Shown: piece by piece, positions 32,391-43,460 of the stretch
How positions within the stretch are numbered: position 1 is the first letter of the stretch
Layout of the letters: each line of letters starts with the position of its first letter
Assembly: GCA_003255065.1 (NCBI GenBank)
Contig: QAOA01007183.1
Coordinates: 729,001 to 793,000, forward strand
DNA: 64,000 nucleotides
Direction of reading: 5' to 3'
Source of the DNA: Cercis canadensis
Taxonomy: Eukaryota; Streptophyta; Magnoliopsida; Fabales; Fabaceae
Program-made: the position numbers and the translations under genes
Notes under the pieces: model-generated
The model's input: only the letters and a program-made list of their open reading frames with translations
What the model was told of the DNA's origin: nothing
Database searches by the model: none

Positions 32391-34589
32391 CTATGCTGTT
32401 TCTTTGGTAAGAGAGCTTAGTTTCTTTTCATACAACAATGGTACAGAAATTGTTTTCTGACAATAGTCAAGCTGAAAAGCGTGTGAGAACTCTTTAACCA
32501 GGGACTTGTAAGTAATATCGATAAGACTAGCATCATCTGGGTGATGTAAATCCGCTGTTCCACGACTAATACTTGACTGAAGTTGACTCAGCAACCCCTT
32601 AACGCTTCCAACTTGACGTTCATGTATTCCACATGGGACAATCCAATTAAAGGGAGTCAAATCCGTGGTCACATTGAGCGCCAAGCCATGATAGGTTATC
32701 CAATGGGATACTCGTATACCTACAGCAGCCAGTTTCTGGTTTCCTGGAATAAATTGCAATAAAGGATAAGAAAAATGATAACAATTTAGGACTCCTTAAT
32801 TCTCAATACACTTGGCAAAAGATATGTTTCACAATGTTATTACAATGCTATAATCAGTTGAGCAAGGTGTGACACACAGAAATAAGGGGGGTAGTAGCTG
32901 CTAGGGGAAAAAGGAACTACTTTAAAATTTTGGCAGCAGAAAATAACTTCATATTTGTAAGAATTCGGAATTCTTTTTTTGTAACATAGAATTCAGAAAT
33001 TTCAACACAGCAGCTCTGAGGATAATTTCCATAAACAAATTAAGGATAAGGCCAAAGTCTCACACAATTTTTTTCCATTAAATCCATCAATCTAAACTTC
33101 TTACTTTCTATATCATGAAGGCTTAAGTATAGAATTAAGGAATTTGATCCTGACCTACAATAGAAGCCATTTTATGTCTGCAGCATCCAAAAAGTTAACA
33201 TTTGATTGAGATTGTGGAAGTAGGCACAGAAATATACCACCCTCTTTGCAGTGGATCAATACCTACTTCAAGTTTGGATTAAATTGTCATGATCTATGAA
33301 ACTAAAATCTGATTATCTGAAATTCAAGCAGTACTAAACGACTGAATCCCTCATGTGAGTTCCATGAGAAAAATTCAAATGTTACAACTTGGAGTTTGTG
33401 ATTGTATGGGTTCATATATCGGTTAAGGTGACACAATTCTAATTGATCTTTACGTTCTATGATCTCAGAACTTTAACTCCTCATAGTCAACAATACAGAA
33501 GAAGCACCTGATATTTTGCGCAAAATCAGACAAGGTATAGAAGGGATAGTAAAATCTTGCAGAAGATAGTTACCAAGATCATAAATATACTATTTAAATT
33601 TTAAACTACTTGCGATTCCATGAAAGGGTATTGAAGCTTACCAAACCAAACACCAGTTAAACCATCAAGCCGAGAAGCCTTGATTGAAAACGTTGAAGAA
33701 AGAACACGGATGACGACCTCCTCAAGGGTCCTGAGGTACCAATGAAGATCCATTTTGTGATTTCGGAGATTGATAATGGGGTACATAACTAGCTACAATG
33801 CAACATGTATATAAAAAATTAGTTTTAGTCTTAAACAACAAGACCGTAATTTAGATTCTTAACTACAAGTTATGACATAGATCTCAATATAGCATGAAGC
33901 GCAAAGCAAAACACTTTGTCATACTAGAACAACAATATAGTAGGACTGATTTGATGTTATATCTCAAGTTACATGAAAATTCCAAACTAATTGCAGAAAC
34001 AGGAATGATTGGCGTTTGAATGAATAATCATTATCATTTTATCCATATTAAACATAAACACGAGATGTCAGAAAAATTGGAGCAAACACCTGGCCAGGGC
34101 CGTGGTATGTAACTTCTCCACCACGCTCTGTCCGGTAAATATCAAAGGGAGCATCCTTTATTTCAAAATTGAGGTTCTCTTCAGAACTAGCCGTGCCCAA
34201 AGTATAAACAGGGGGATGTTGCAGCACAATAAGCGTGTCTGTGCAATCTCCTTCCTTTTCTATCTGTGCCATCTTTTCCCTGACGATCTCTTTTTGCCAA
34301 GACCATGCCATTTGGTACGGAACTTGCTCCTCGTGCAAATCGAAAAGCTCACAGCTGCTCAATTTTCATTACAGTTAAATTCAAAGTAACGAAGGTGTGT
34401 GTATAGGTGCAATGGAAGTGTAGATTGAGAAACTTACCCTCTTGGTTGGCCATTTATTGTGGATGGTTTGAAACATGAGACTGGTTTCGGCCTCGAAAAG
34501 GATTTGGGAAAGTGAGAGTGGGGTTCTAGAGGAAGGCATGCTATTGCTGGGACTGAATTGAAACAATACGCTGCACCCAATAAAATCAT
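32391..34589 (-). CDS. LIP2P: Octanoyltransferase LIP2p, chloroplastic (LipB family)
   Basis: Exons 34438-34589, 34090-34357, 33642-33792 and 32743-32391 join to 307 residues. The enzyme moves octanoyl from acyl carrier protein to lipoyl domains, the first step of lipoate attachment to plastid pyruvate dehydrogenase and related complexes. The first ~50 residues are a Ser/Pro-rich plastid transit peptide. The LipB core begins with [18 protein letters not shown], then [16 protein letters not shown], the signature [12 protein letters not shown] (129-140), the catalytic Lys in [11 protein letters not shown] (Lys194) and the catalytic Cys in PCGI (Cys228). All key residues are present. Every junction keeps frame. 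Site II (TGGGCC/T) motifs cluster 350-430 bases upstream. The mitochondrial LIP2 paralogue is less likely because of the N-terminal extension. Confidence 0.93.
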
Positions 34590-34936
34590 ACCTTAATTAT
34601 GTCTGATTTTAGAACAATGGAACTCTCACTCTCTTTTTAACTCTTTGATTCAGTTGTATCCCATAACTTGACTCCAGCCCAAATGGCGGAGAAATCGAAG
34701 ATGGTTTTGCATCGATGAAATTGAAAGCAGCGTAATCAGCAGGAGATCAATTCAGTTCACAAGTCTTGGTCACCAGTCACCAGTGAGGCGAAAAACGCAC
34801 TAAAATTTGGATTCCTAATCTATGCTCATACTCAGACAGAGAGGGGGGCGACTAGCGAGGGAATGGATGCGGAATTGCGGATTCGTCGACATAAATATGA
34901 ATAACCGAGACAAAAGAAACGATTAGCGATGATGAA

Positions 34937-35020
34937 TGGGCCTCCAAACTGACGGAGGATATACTTTGGGCTAAGAGAATATGGGCCACGATTCGGGCCG
35001 TGATGTCTATCTTTGGGCTT
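34937..35020. promoter_or_regulatory. Cluster of site II (TGGGCC/T) motifs
   Basis: TGGGCY motifs occur at about 34938, 34967, 34982 and 35013, plus a CGGGCC at 34994, in 80 bases. Site II elements are common TCP-factor targets in promoters of plant housekeeping and organelle-protein genes. The cluster lies upstream of the octanoyltransferase gene (minus) and about 960-1040 bases upstream of the divergent UPF0114 gene, so it could serve either. Confidence 0.45.
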
Positions 35021-35140
35021 GTTCTATGCTGTTTTTGTTAAGTCATTCACAAACAAAAAGGAGAAGCCCGTAATTACCAGAAAAAAAAAAAGAAGAAGCC
35101 CGTTATCCTATAGAGACGGTTTTGTCTCGGAGTGCCTCTG

Positions 35141-35561
35141 TATTTTGATCCTCCTACGGTAGATGCATGTGAATGTGAGCATTGTATGTGTATGACAAAG
35201 AATTTTGTGAGGGAGAAGTACAAGAGTGGAAAAAGGGAATGCACGAAAGCAGGAAGAAGGCAAGCACAAGTTGAATATCGTTCGTCCGTTAGACATGTGC
35301 GTGTGCGGACTAAGTATTGCTTGCTTCAAGAAAAATCGAAAATGTGCACANTATTTTGATCCTCCTACGGTTGATGCATGTTAATGTGAGCATTGTAAGT
35401 GTATGACAAAGAATTTTGTGAGGGAGAAGTACAAGAGTGGAAAAAGGGAATGCACGAAAGCAGGAAGAAGGCAAGCACAAGTTGAATATCGTTCGTCCGT
35501 TAGACATGTGCGTGTGCGGACTAAGTATTGCTTGCTTCAAGAAAAATCGAAAATGTGCACA
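35141..35561 (+). repeat. Direct duplication flanking a single N (probable uncollapsed contig overlap)
   Basis: 35141-35350 and 35352-35561 are 210-base copies with about three differences (for example ctacggtagatg versus ctacggttgatg), and the N at 35351 is exactly between them. No coding content. It lies between the divergent octanoyltransferase and UPF0114 genes. Confidence 0.88.
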
Positions 35562-35883
35562 CACTAGTTTTGTTTGTTTCCTTTGGCTTGGGAAGCCCGT
35601 AACAGTGACCGAAAAGTCTCACGAAGTGAATTGACCTCCAAGTCCAAGACGGCAACAACGGAGGAGAATGCCCGATAAAATGAGCAAGGAGAACAGGCGT
35701 TGGGTCCAGAATGCAAGAGGACCCACACGTTCGAGAAGCCGAATTGGCACGTGAGACTTTGTGGAAGTTTCAATTTGTTCGTTCAGGTTCAACCACCCTC
35801 GCCAGTTCGCTTGTTCACTTCACGACAATCTCAGCTAATATGCCTCGAATCTTCGGATTCTGTCTCTATTATGATATGCATGC

Positions 35884-35892
35884 TATATATAT
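35884..35892 (+). promoter_or_regulatory. TATA-like box of the UPF0114 gene
   Basis: tatatatat about 90 bases upstream of the ATG at 35977. A second, weaker candidate (ctataaag) at 35942 is too close to the start to be the likely one. Confidence 0.45.
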
Positions 35893-35976
35893 GGTATTAA
35901 AAGAGAATCTCTTCTCGCCACCAAACTTTAATTGGAGCATACTATAAAGTACTCACTACTCAGTACGGAACACAGC

Positions 35977-37151
35977 ATGGCAACCACCAGATTGTTGGGC
36001 ACATGTACATCAAGGCCATTACACCTTCCTTCTTCTTCTTCTTCTTCTACTTCTTCTTCATTGACGACTCGTGTGCGGTACCAAAGCAAGGCGAGTCTGA
36101 ATGCTGGAAATATAGCTTCTGGTTGTGGGAAAAGTGAAAGGAAAGAGCTGGTACCCTTGAAGGCATCCCTGGCTGCTCCAGACCATGTAGTCACATCAAA
36201 GACAATAGTTCCGCTGCCAACAAATGTTGCTTATGTTGTGCATCTTTTCTTGAGGACTGCTATCAAACGGAAGCCATGGAATTTACATCCCCAGTTGCTC
36301 ATTGAAAGGGTATTTATGTCATTTCCTTCATTATTTGTTCATTCATTTCTTCTCTCCTTTCTACTTAGCAACAATAATAAATTTGTTCATTCCTGCGCAG
36401 GCCGTGATTGATTGCCGATTTTTCACATTATTAGCCGTCATAGGATCTTTACTTGGTTCAGTATTGTGTTTTCTTGAGGTAAAACCTTTCTTTAAACTCT
36501 CTTTATCCTTTCTCTTTAGTTGCCCTATACTTTTGATACAAACATTTCGCACCCACAATATTGCAGGGCTGCTTTCTTGTTATAGAGTCATACCTACAAT
36601 ATTTCCATATATTGTCACAAAGGTTGGATCAAGGACATGTAGTGCAACTACTAATTGAAGCCATAGGTATGTATCTGTGTGAAATTAAACCGTCTCCATA
36701 TTTTTCCTTTGGAGTTCATTCTACTTTAAAAAATGAATATCTCTTGCAGATATGTTCTTGGTAGGAACTGCAATGCTCATTTTTGGGGTGGGTTTGTACG
36801 TCATGTTTGTTAGATCAAAGACTGCTAGAAAAGGACCATATGACTTCTTCTACACCAAGGTAACCTTATTCTCGATTTTGATTGTAAGAACTAAGAAGCT
36901 AGATGAGTAGTTTCTGAAAATAATATTTTGTATCATCTTATTTTCAGTCACCTCTGAGGTGGATAGGAATGCAATCAATTGCAGAGGCGAAGTCCAAAAT
37001 TGGGCACGCTGTGATGATGATTCTTCAAGTGGGACTATTGGACAAGTTCAAGGATATTCCCTTAGTGACGGGCTTTGATCTTGCGTGTTTTGCTGCATCA
37101 GTATTAACATCCTCAGCTTGTCTTTTTCTTCTCTCTAGACTTCATCGCTGA
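35977..37151 (+). CDS. UPF0114 (YqhA) family membrane protein, plastid-targeted
   Basis: Exons 35977-36309, 36401-36478, 36567-36666, 36750-36859 and 36948-37151 give 274 residues. The N-terminal ~60 residues are Ser/Thr-rich with a poly-Ser run and basic residues, as in a chloroplast transit peptide. The rest matches the UPF0114/YqhA family: hydrophobic helices FFTLLAVIGSLLGSVLCFLE, FLVGTAMLIFGVGLYVMFV and a final FDLACFAASVLTSSACLFLL, with the conserved stretch SPLRWIGMQSIAEAKSKIGHAVMMILQVGLLDKFK. The bacterial and plant members are uncharacterised inner-membrane proteins. A thylakoid or envelope location is inferred from the transit-like N-terminus. It is divergently transcribed from the octanoyltransferase gene. 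Confidence 0.9.
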
Positions 37152-37524
37152 TGCCATAGAAGCACACAAAGGAAATTTACGTAACACTAAAATTTTGCAG
37201 AGGAACAAAGGAAAAAAACAGATAAGAAGGTAGAATATCAACTGTCCCCTCCCACAAAGGGGAGGGAAATTATATGGGAAGCAGTTTTTTTACATAGGCA
37301 ACAGTGTTTTTTTTTTTTTTTTCAAATTCTTTTTGTCCTATAGGAGCCCAATTCATTGATTGGATATGTAAATTTTCCCTTCTCTCTGGGAAATGGTATT
37401 CATATGGCATACTTGTATTTTGCTGGTTTCTTAGTGGTATATTGTATTTTCTTGCGTTACACCATAGGACACTGAGCTGCTGAGGTAGCTTTACATCTTT
37501 TGGACAAGCATGGTACAGATGACN

Positions 37525-37571
<47 letters not shown>

Positions 37572-38885
37572 ATACTTCAAAATATAAATACGAGAAAGCA
37601 AAACAATAAATTCACATTACTGCATTACTTAATGTTATAAGTGGAGTGGTGTTTATTTTCATCTCACGTGGTATAATAAAACAAAATTTGAAAAATATTA
37701 GTAAGTGCACCAAATTACTTTTTGTAGTAGAATATTGTCCCACAAAAATGGAAAACCGGCTGATAAATTAAATCTGCAACACATTATTGGAAATATAATG
37801 AATAAAGTTTTAAAATTTAATTCATTGTAAATTAATAATTAATTTTTTTTATACATACAATATAAATTTTCAGTGATAGATTCTCCACATAACTCTAATA
37901 GTGTTAATTAACTGGTTTTTAAATATTTATTTCATAAATAGCTTAGGATAAACATATTTTAAATGTAGATTTTATAAATAGATAGTTATAATATGATAGC
38001 AATACTTATTTTGAAAAATAGCTAGATTGATACGAAAGTGTTAATTAAAATATTAAACAGTTTTCTAAATAGATGATTAATAATTATAATATGAAAGCTA
38101 CACTTATTTTTTTAATGCACTTTTAAGTTATTTATAGATTCATGATTGATGCTTGAAATATATTACATTATCGTTTAAAGAATGAGATCCGCAGTTGATA
38201 TATTATATACGATAGATTTATATAATTTATGATTCTATAATCACTTAAATTTCATTACATATCTCTTTTCTAAATCCCTCCCGCAACGGCCCGCACATCG
38301 CGCGAAAATAGTACTAATAATTATAATATGAAAGCAACACTTATTTTTTTTAAAAAAAAATAACGACTTTTTTTGTCATAGTTATTATCTTTAAAAAATA
38401 ACTATAGATTTATGAAAAAGTATTACCTTCATTCCATTAAAAAAAACACAAAGAGAATTACCTTCTGGGTCTCTTACCATGATTTCTTATTCCGCGTTCA
38501 TTTTATAAATTGCTTATAATATAGATTCCAATAGGTCATCTCTGAGTTAACGTATCTATTAATATATCAATATCAATTATCTATTACGTTTTCTTGTTTT
38601 AGTGAACAACAAAATCGTATTACCTATACTAATAAGCTTGATCACATCTCATGTGGACATTTAAACTGAAATTCATTTTAGGATGTTAAGCTTGTAAAAT
38701 AGGATTTTAATTTTAACGTATTAGAAATAGAAATATAAGATAGTTTTTCATGATTTCATAGATCAGACAGAAAATGTTTGGGCAAAAATTAAAAAAGATA
38801 AACACAATTTTACTAGTCTGGTCCTTTCATCAACAAACATAAATGGAGCAGACACCTTCCCAATAATAATTAACAACTTGAAAGA
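37152..38885. other. AT-rich intergenic region with assembly join
   Basis: Contains the UPF0114 3' flank, then an N at 37524 followed by an A-run of over 40 bases, then very AT-rich sequence with scattered tataatatgaaagc-like motifs repeated near 37986, 38084 and 38323. Near 38284-38317 is a GC-rich stretch (cggcccgcacatcgcgcg) followed by actaat, resembling the 3' end of plant Helitrons. No gene seen. Confidence 0.45.
37524..37569. repeat. Poly(A) run following an assembly join
   Basis: The N at 37524 is followed by more than 40 A residues. The sequence before it is the 3' flank of the UPF0114 gene, and the sequence after it is AT-rich with no visible homology. The join may hide missing or misordered sequence. 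Confidence 0.75.
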
Positions 38886-41800
38886 CTTACTTTAGATGAA
38901 AACATTGGCAATGTTAAACCGAAAGGCGAAACCTAGATGGACATTAAACAAGTGGCATAAGACAGGCATGGCAGTTCTAAGCCATAACCAACAAAAACAT
39001 ACCCTAAAAACATATACAAACATAGGTTACCCCTTATCAACGCAAAGTATTAATAGAGCCATTCTACCAAAAATTCAATTCGGGCACCTCAATCATAGTA
39101 TAATGACCTAGTACTGAAACATCACAAATAAATCAGGGAAAATTGCATCCTACAGAAAGATTAAAAAAAGAAATGCAATTGGCAAAGCAGTAGAACTTAT
39201 CTGCGACATATTACAAGTAGAAAAACACGCACACTGGATGAACAAAGAAGCCAACTAGAAAAGGCATTGCATCCAACATTAGTTTACACCCTGAACAGCC
39301 CTACAACAAAGATGAACAAGAAACAAGACACTACATGGAAGAAAACACTGAACAAAACAGACAAAGGAAGAAAAACATTCACGTGCACCATGAAAACCAA
39401 AAGATAACCTCTACCCAATAAAACCAAACTAACAACACAAAAACTAGTGGACAGAAACATTAAAAGATCATGAGGAGTATGCATTTGACATTACCCCCGT
39501 GTGTCAGCGACAAGCAGACGCAAATGTCGTCTAGAGTAGGTAAGAGAAGTTATTTAGAAAACTAAATTTATTTCCACTCCAGCATCTTGATACAGCACTT
39601 CAAACAGTGATAAGAAAAGTTTTCATCAAACATGCAGAAGATGTTAAGAGAAAGAAGTATGCTAAGAGGTAGCCCAACACCAAACTTGTACGAGGAGGAT
39701 GTCAAAAAATTGGCATGTTCACCCAGACCATCACGAAAGATAAGACAAATCAGAGTTGGCAAATAGTCTATGGCTTCCACCACAAGTTCTATCAACTCTG
39801 AGAGGAAGGAAACGTTTATAACTTCAACCACAAAGACAGGTAGTGTGATATGACAAATAATGATAAGAAAGTAAGATAATGGAACAAGATCGACATATTT
39901 TAAGAGAGTCTGCGGCCCCTAATATCATCAATAGCCTCCACAAAACACAGAATGATCAGAAATTCACACCGAAGCTTCTGCCATGACACCATCTGCAGTG
40001 CATAAATTAATAAAATAAGTGATGCTTATCACGCTGCAAGCATAGTTTACAGAGCCACACAGTCTACTGAGATGAACCGGCAACCACTAATTGTAAAAAT
40101 CCAACACAAGGATGAGCTTCAAAATGGCGGAAAAAAATTACAACCATAAATTAGGAAGGCAGAACTGGGTTCTGAAGAAAGTTCTATGCCCAAGGTAACA
40201 ATGAAAGCCTAAAAGAATATAGTAGCCTCCCATCCGAAAGACATAACCAAGAAGAGCCAGGTTGAAAAGGTACTCAGTAAGGCACTTAAGAGCGCATTTG
40301 ATTCTCAATTTCCCACTCCTATTACTTTACACTTTCAGGCAATTAACGTGTTACAAACCTGATGAAACTCCATAAGAGATCCTATCACTGTAGCAAAGAC
40401 AACATTTCATCATAAGCCACCAAACGCCTGAGGATAAACCAACCAAAAAAGCATCATGAAAAGTGTACCACGCTTTCAAGTGACTAGCCAAATGATGAAA
40501 TGACCTGAAGGCACGATGATAAAGACTAACCACATATTTGCACCACCAAAACAGCCCAGGGAACGCGTAACAGACTTAAACCTATCATAGACAGCTACCA
40601 TACAAAAATGACAGACAAAAAATAAGTCAGTAAGATCAAAATTAACAGCTTCCATCAAAATTTCACCAATAAACCCCAAGGAAATTTCACACCCTACAAA
40701 ACGCAAAAAATGCTGTGCAAGGTATTGCATGCAGGAGAAGCATCCACTTTCTTGAATCAACTCACAATGGCATAGGCCCTATAGTATGAAAAGAACAGGG
40801 GAAAGATAACAGAAGAGCAGAACAAAGGAAGAACGTCCAATCCAAGAGAGAAAAATAAAAAGGGAAATCACAAAACAACACCTGCCGAGAAAAATCTATA
40901 CACATGTATTGACGTGATCAACCTGCCTATGTATAGATGTATCCATTCAGGTATCCAGTTTTACTCACAGGTTGTGACATGTATTAATAGAAAGAAAAGA
41001 ACCATTCTCTACTCTAGTTGTAGAATCACCCGTGCTGGTCAGGGAAAACGGAGCATTAGCACATAATGATAATTAACGAATTTCTTCTACAGTAAAAGTC
41101 AATCTGAAGTGGACTCTTACTAAGTTAATTTGATATTAACACTTAACTTCATGCAGCATGCAGCCAGTCACTAAATTCCGCATCGGCTAACTTCCTTATG
41201 TTGAATGGGGGATTTGATCTTGTCTTACAAACTGAAAGAGAAATCACACAGTTCTGCACCTGGTTGAATCCCAAGACAGATCCCATTTCTCTCATAACAG
41301 CACCAACTATATCTAATGAAATTGTAGATAGATTTTAACACGATTAAAGTCAAACCAACCAAACATCCTCAAATTTCTTAAAGCCTCCTGTTTGAGAAAG
41401 GAAAGAAACTTACTTTAGAAGAAGGATAAGCCGAAACCTACATGGACATCAAACAAGCGGCATACAACAGGCAACACACTTCTAAGCCATCACGCACCCT
41501 GGAAATAACACAAATAAATGGAACCATTCTACTTACTTTCGATTGTGGCACCTCAATCATGGTATGATGACCTGGTGCTGAAAACATCGCAAATATAAAT
41601 CAGAGGAAAAATTGCATCCTACAGAAAGATAAAAAATGCAACAGGATTTTTTTTACACAAGGGGCAACCACCGTGTTGCAAACCAGATGAAACTGCATAA
41701 GAGATCCCATCACTGTAGCAAAGACAACAAATCATCATAAATCCTCCAAATGCCCGCAAGATAAAGTGATAAACCAACCAAAAAAAAACATCCAGACTTG

Positions 41801-42180
41801 AAAGTGACTAGCAAAATGGTGAAATGATTTGAAGGCACGATAATAAGGAATAACCACATATGCCACCATGAAAAACAGCCCATGGAAAGCGTAGCAGACT
41901 CAAAATCTATCATAGGTAAGCATCAGCAGTAGCATAGGCCCTACAGTGTGAAAAGAACAGGGCACAGAAGAAAACAAAAGAACACAGAGAAAGGAACAAC
42001 GTATAATCTAAGAGAGAAAACTAGAGAAGACAACCACTAAACAGTAGCTGCCCAGAAAATCTCTACAGATGTGATCAACCTACCTATGTATGTGTCCCTT
42101 CAGGTATCAAGTTTTACTAGAATGCCGTGATATGTACCAAACTACCAATGAAAAATAATAGATAGAAAAGAACCACATTC
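38886..42180 (+). repeat. Diverged tandem duplication, second copy internally deleted
   Basis: Shared landmarks between the copies include acttactttaga, attgcatcctacagaaagat, actgtagcaaagacaac, ataaaccaaccaaaaa and cagg-tatc followed by gttttact. Divergence is considerable, so this is an old duplication and not an assembly artefact. No N lies within it. Confidence 0.8.
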
Positions 42181-42410
42181 TTTGTCATTAGCCCATCAGT
42201 ATCACATCAAGAAACGTCCAACTTTTCTTCGAAACTCCGGGAACCCTAACCTCAACGCAATCAAATCAGGAAATCGATATTATCAAGCAGATAGTAAAAT
42301 CCATGAAAGACATAAGAAACCGAAAGCCAGCTTAAAAGAAGAAACCGCAAGCAACAATAGATGAAGAAACCTCTAAAGCCCTTCAGAGGCCATATATATA
42401 TAGATAAGCA
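38886..42410 (-). ncRNA. Possible non-coding transcription unit with partial tandem duplication
   Basis: No frame here resembles a known protein. The two segments 38886-41030 and 41410-42180 align in direct orientation over three blocks (38886-39180 with 41410-41640; 40340-40620 with 41660-41920; 40780-41010 with 41950-42180). The second copy lacks about 1.1 kb (39190-40330). The minus strand looks promoter-like at its upstream end: CTATATATATATGGCC near 42391-42404, preceded by GATCCTGACCGTTGATATTTATACCC-like sequence, and followed by an aggttaggg (telo-box-like) motif near 42245 and T-rich, intron-like sequence. A low-abundance non-coding or small-RNA host transcript is possible. A decayed repeat is the alternative. 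Confidence 0.3.
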
Positions 42411-43460
42411 TAGGTTAGGATGGACGGCAGGGATAAGGCGATGGGTATAAATATCAACGGTCAGGATCTAAAATTAGGGACATTTGACTCGGTTTCTTAA
42501 AAAGGCGGTGGAACACCGATTAACATTGCGTTTTTAGTACGCTTTGTCGTATTATGCGACGTAAAATGCACGCGACGCAAAAAACATTTCTTCCCACAAA
42601 ATAATAAAATAATTTTCTAAGATTTATTAAACCATTTTTCTGTTATTTTCTAAATAAAATTTATAATTTAGTTTTGAATATTTTTTTGATTTTCTTTCTT
42701 TTCAAGACAACATTTTATTTATTTATTTATTTTTGGTGACATTTATTTCACCTTCCAATACAAAAAGTTGTTCTTAAACATAGTTATATAAATTTAATAT
42801 TTGAGATTCAGAAACAGTATGTATATTAATAAAAAGAAAAATGATTTATGAACTCTGCATTTGTTGCGTATATATCATTACATCAAACTACAAATAGACC
42901 ATTCTTTTTCTTTTTCTTTTTTCTGAGGTAATAATTAGACAACCTGAAAGATTAAGAAAGAGAAACGAAATAATCAATTTACAAATTTCATATTGTTTCC
43001 TCACTCTCCCCTTCATTAACTTAAATTTGAACAGAACAATAGTTCAGTTTAGAAATAACAGTCCTCTTTATTCCTTATTTCTCTTCTTTAAAAGGAGAAA
43101 ATATGAAAAAAAAAAATTACAATCTCCGAAACAAAGTGATTATTCCATGCTCCATTCCTTCCCCTCCTCCCAAATAAGCCATTTGTAGAATCCAAGCATA
43201 TAATACTACAGCACCCGCCTTTCCTATTTTAGATTTTAGAATAGTAGTGACCCACAAAAAATCTAACCATTTATTACGAGGCAATTGAACTAGATATTTT
43301 CTGTAATAACCTAAGAATAAAGGTTATACTAAATACAAATCATTGCCATGGACCGAACATGAATACAAACACCACATTCGGATGGCTAATGAAATTAATA
43401 AAATGAACTCGGAGCAAGCAATGTGTTAGATTGCCCTATTCAGCCAGTTCAAGATCAAGT
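42411..43460. other. AT-rich intergenic region
   Basis: Possible upstream promoter DNA of the non-coding locus, with GC-richer acgcgacg motifs at 42535-42585, and the 3' flank of the DUF616 gene. No exon-like frame found. Confidence 0.5.

Noticed and set aside
39284..40760. Several minus-strand frames of 60-94 codons, some hydrophobic
   Set aside because: They do not match between the two duplicated copies, which carry substitutions and indels without regard to frame. Their hydrophobicity follows from T-rich sequence.
41030..41410. Possibility that the duplicated segments at 38.9-42.2 kb are LTRs of a small retroelement
   Set aside because: No TG..CA ends, no primer-binding site after the first copy, no polypurine tract, and the copies differ by a 1.1-kb deletion.
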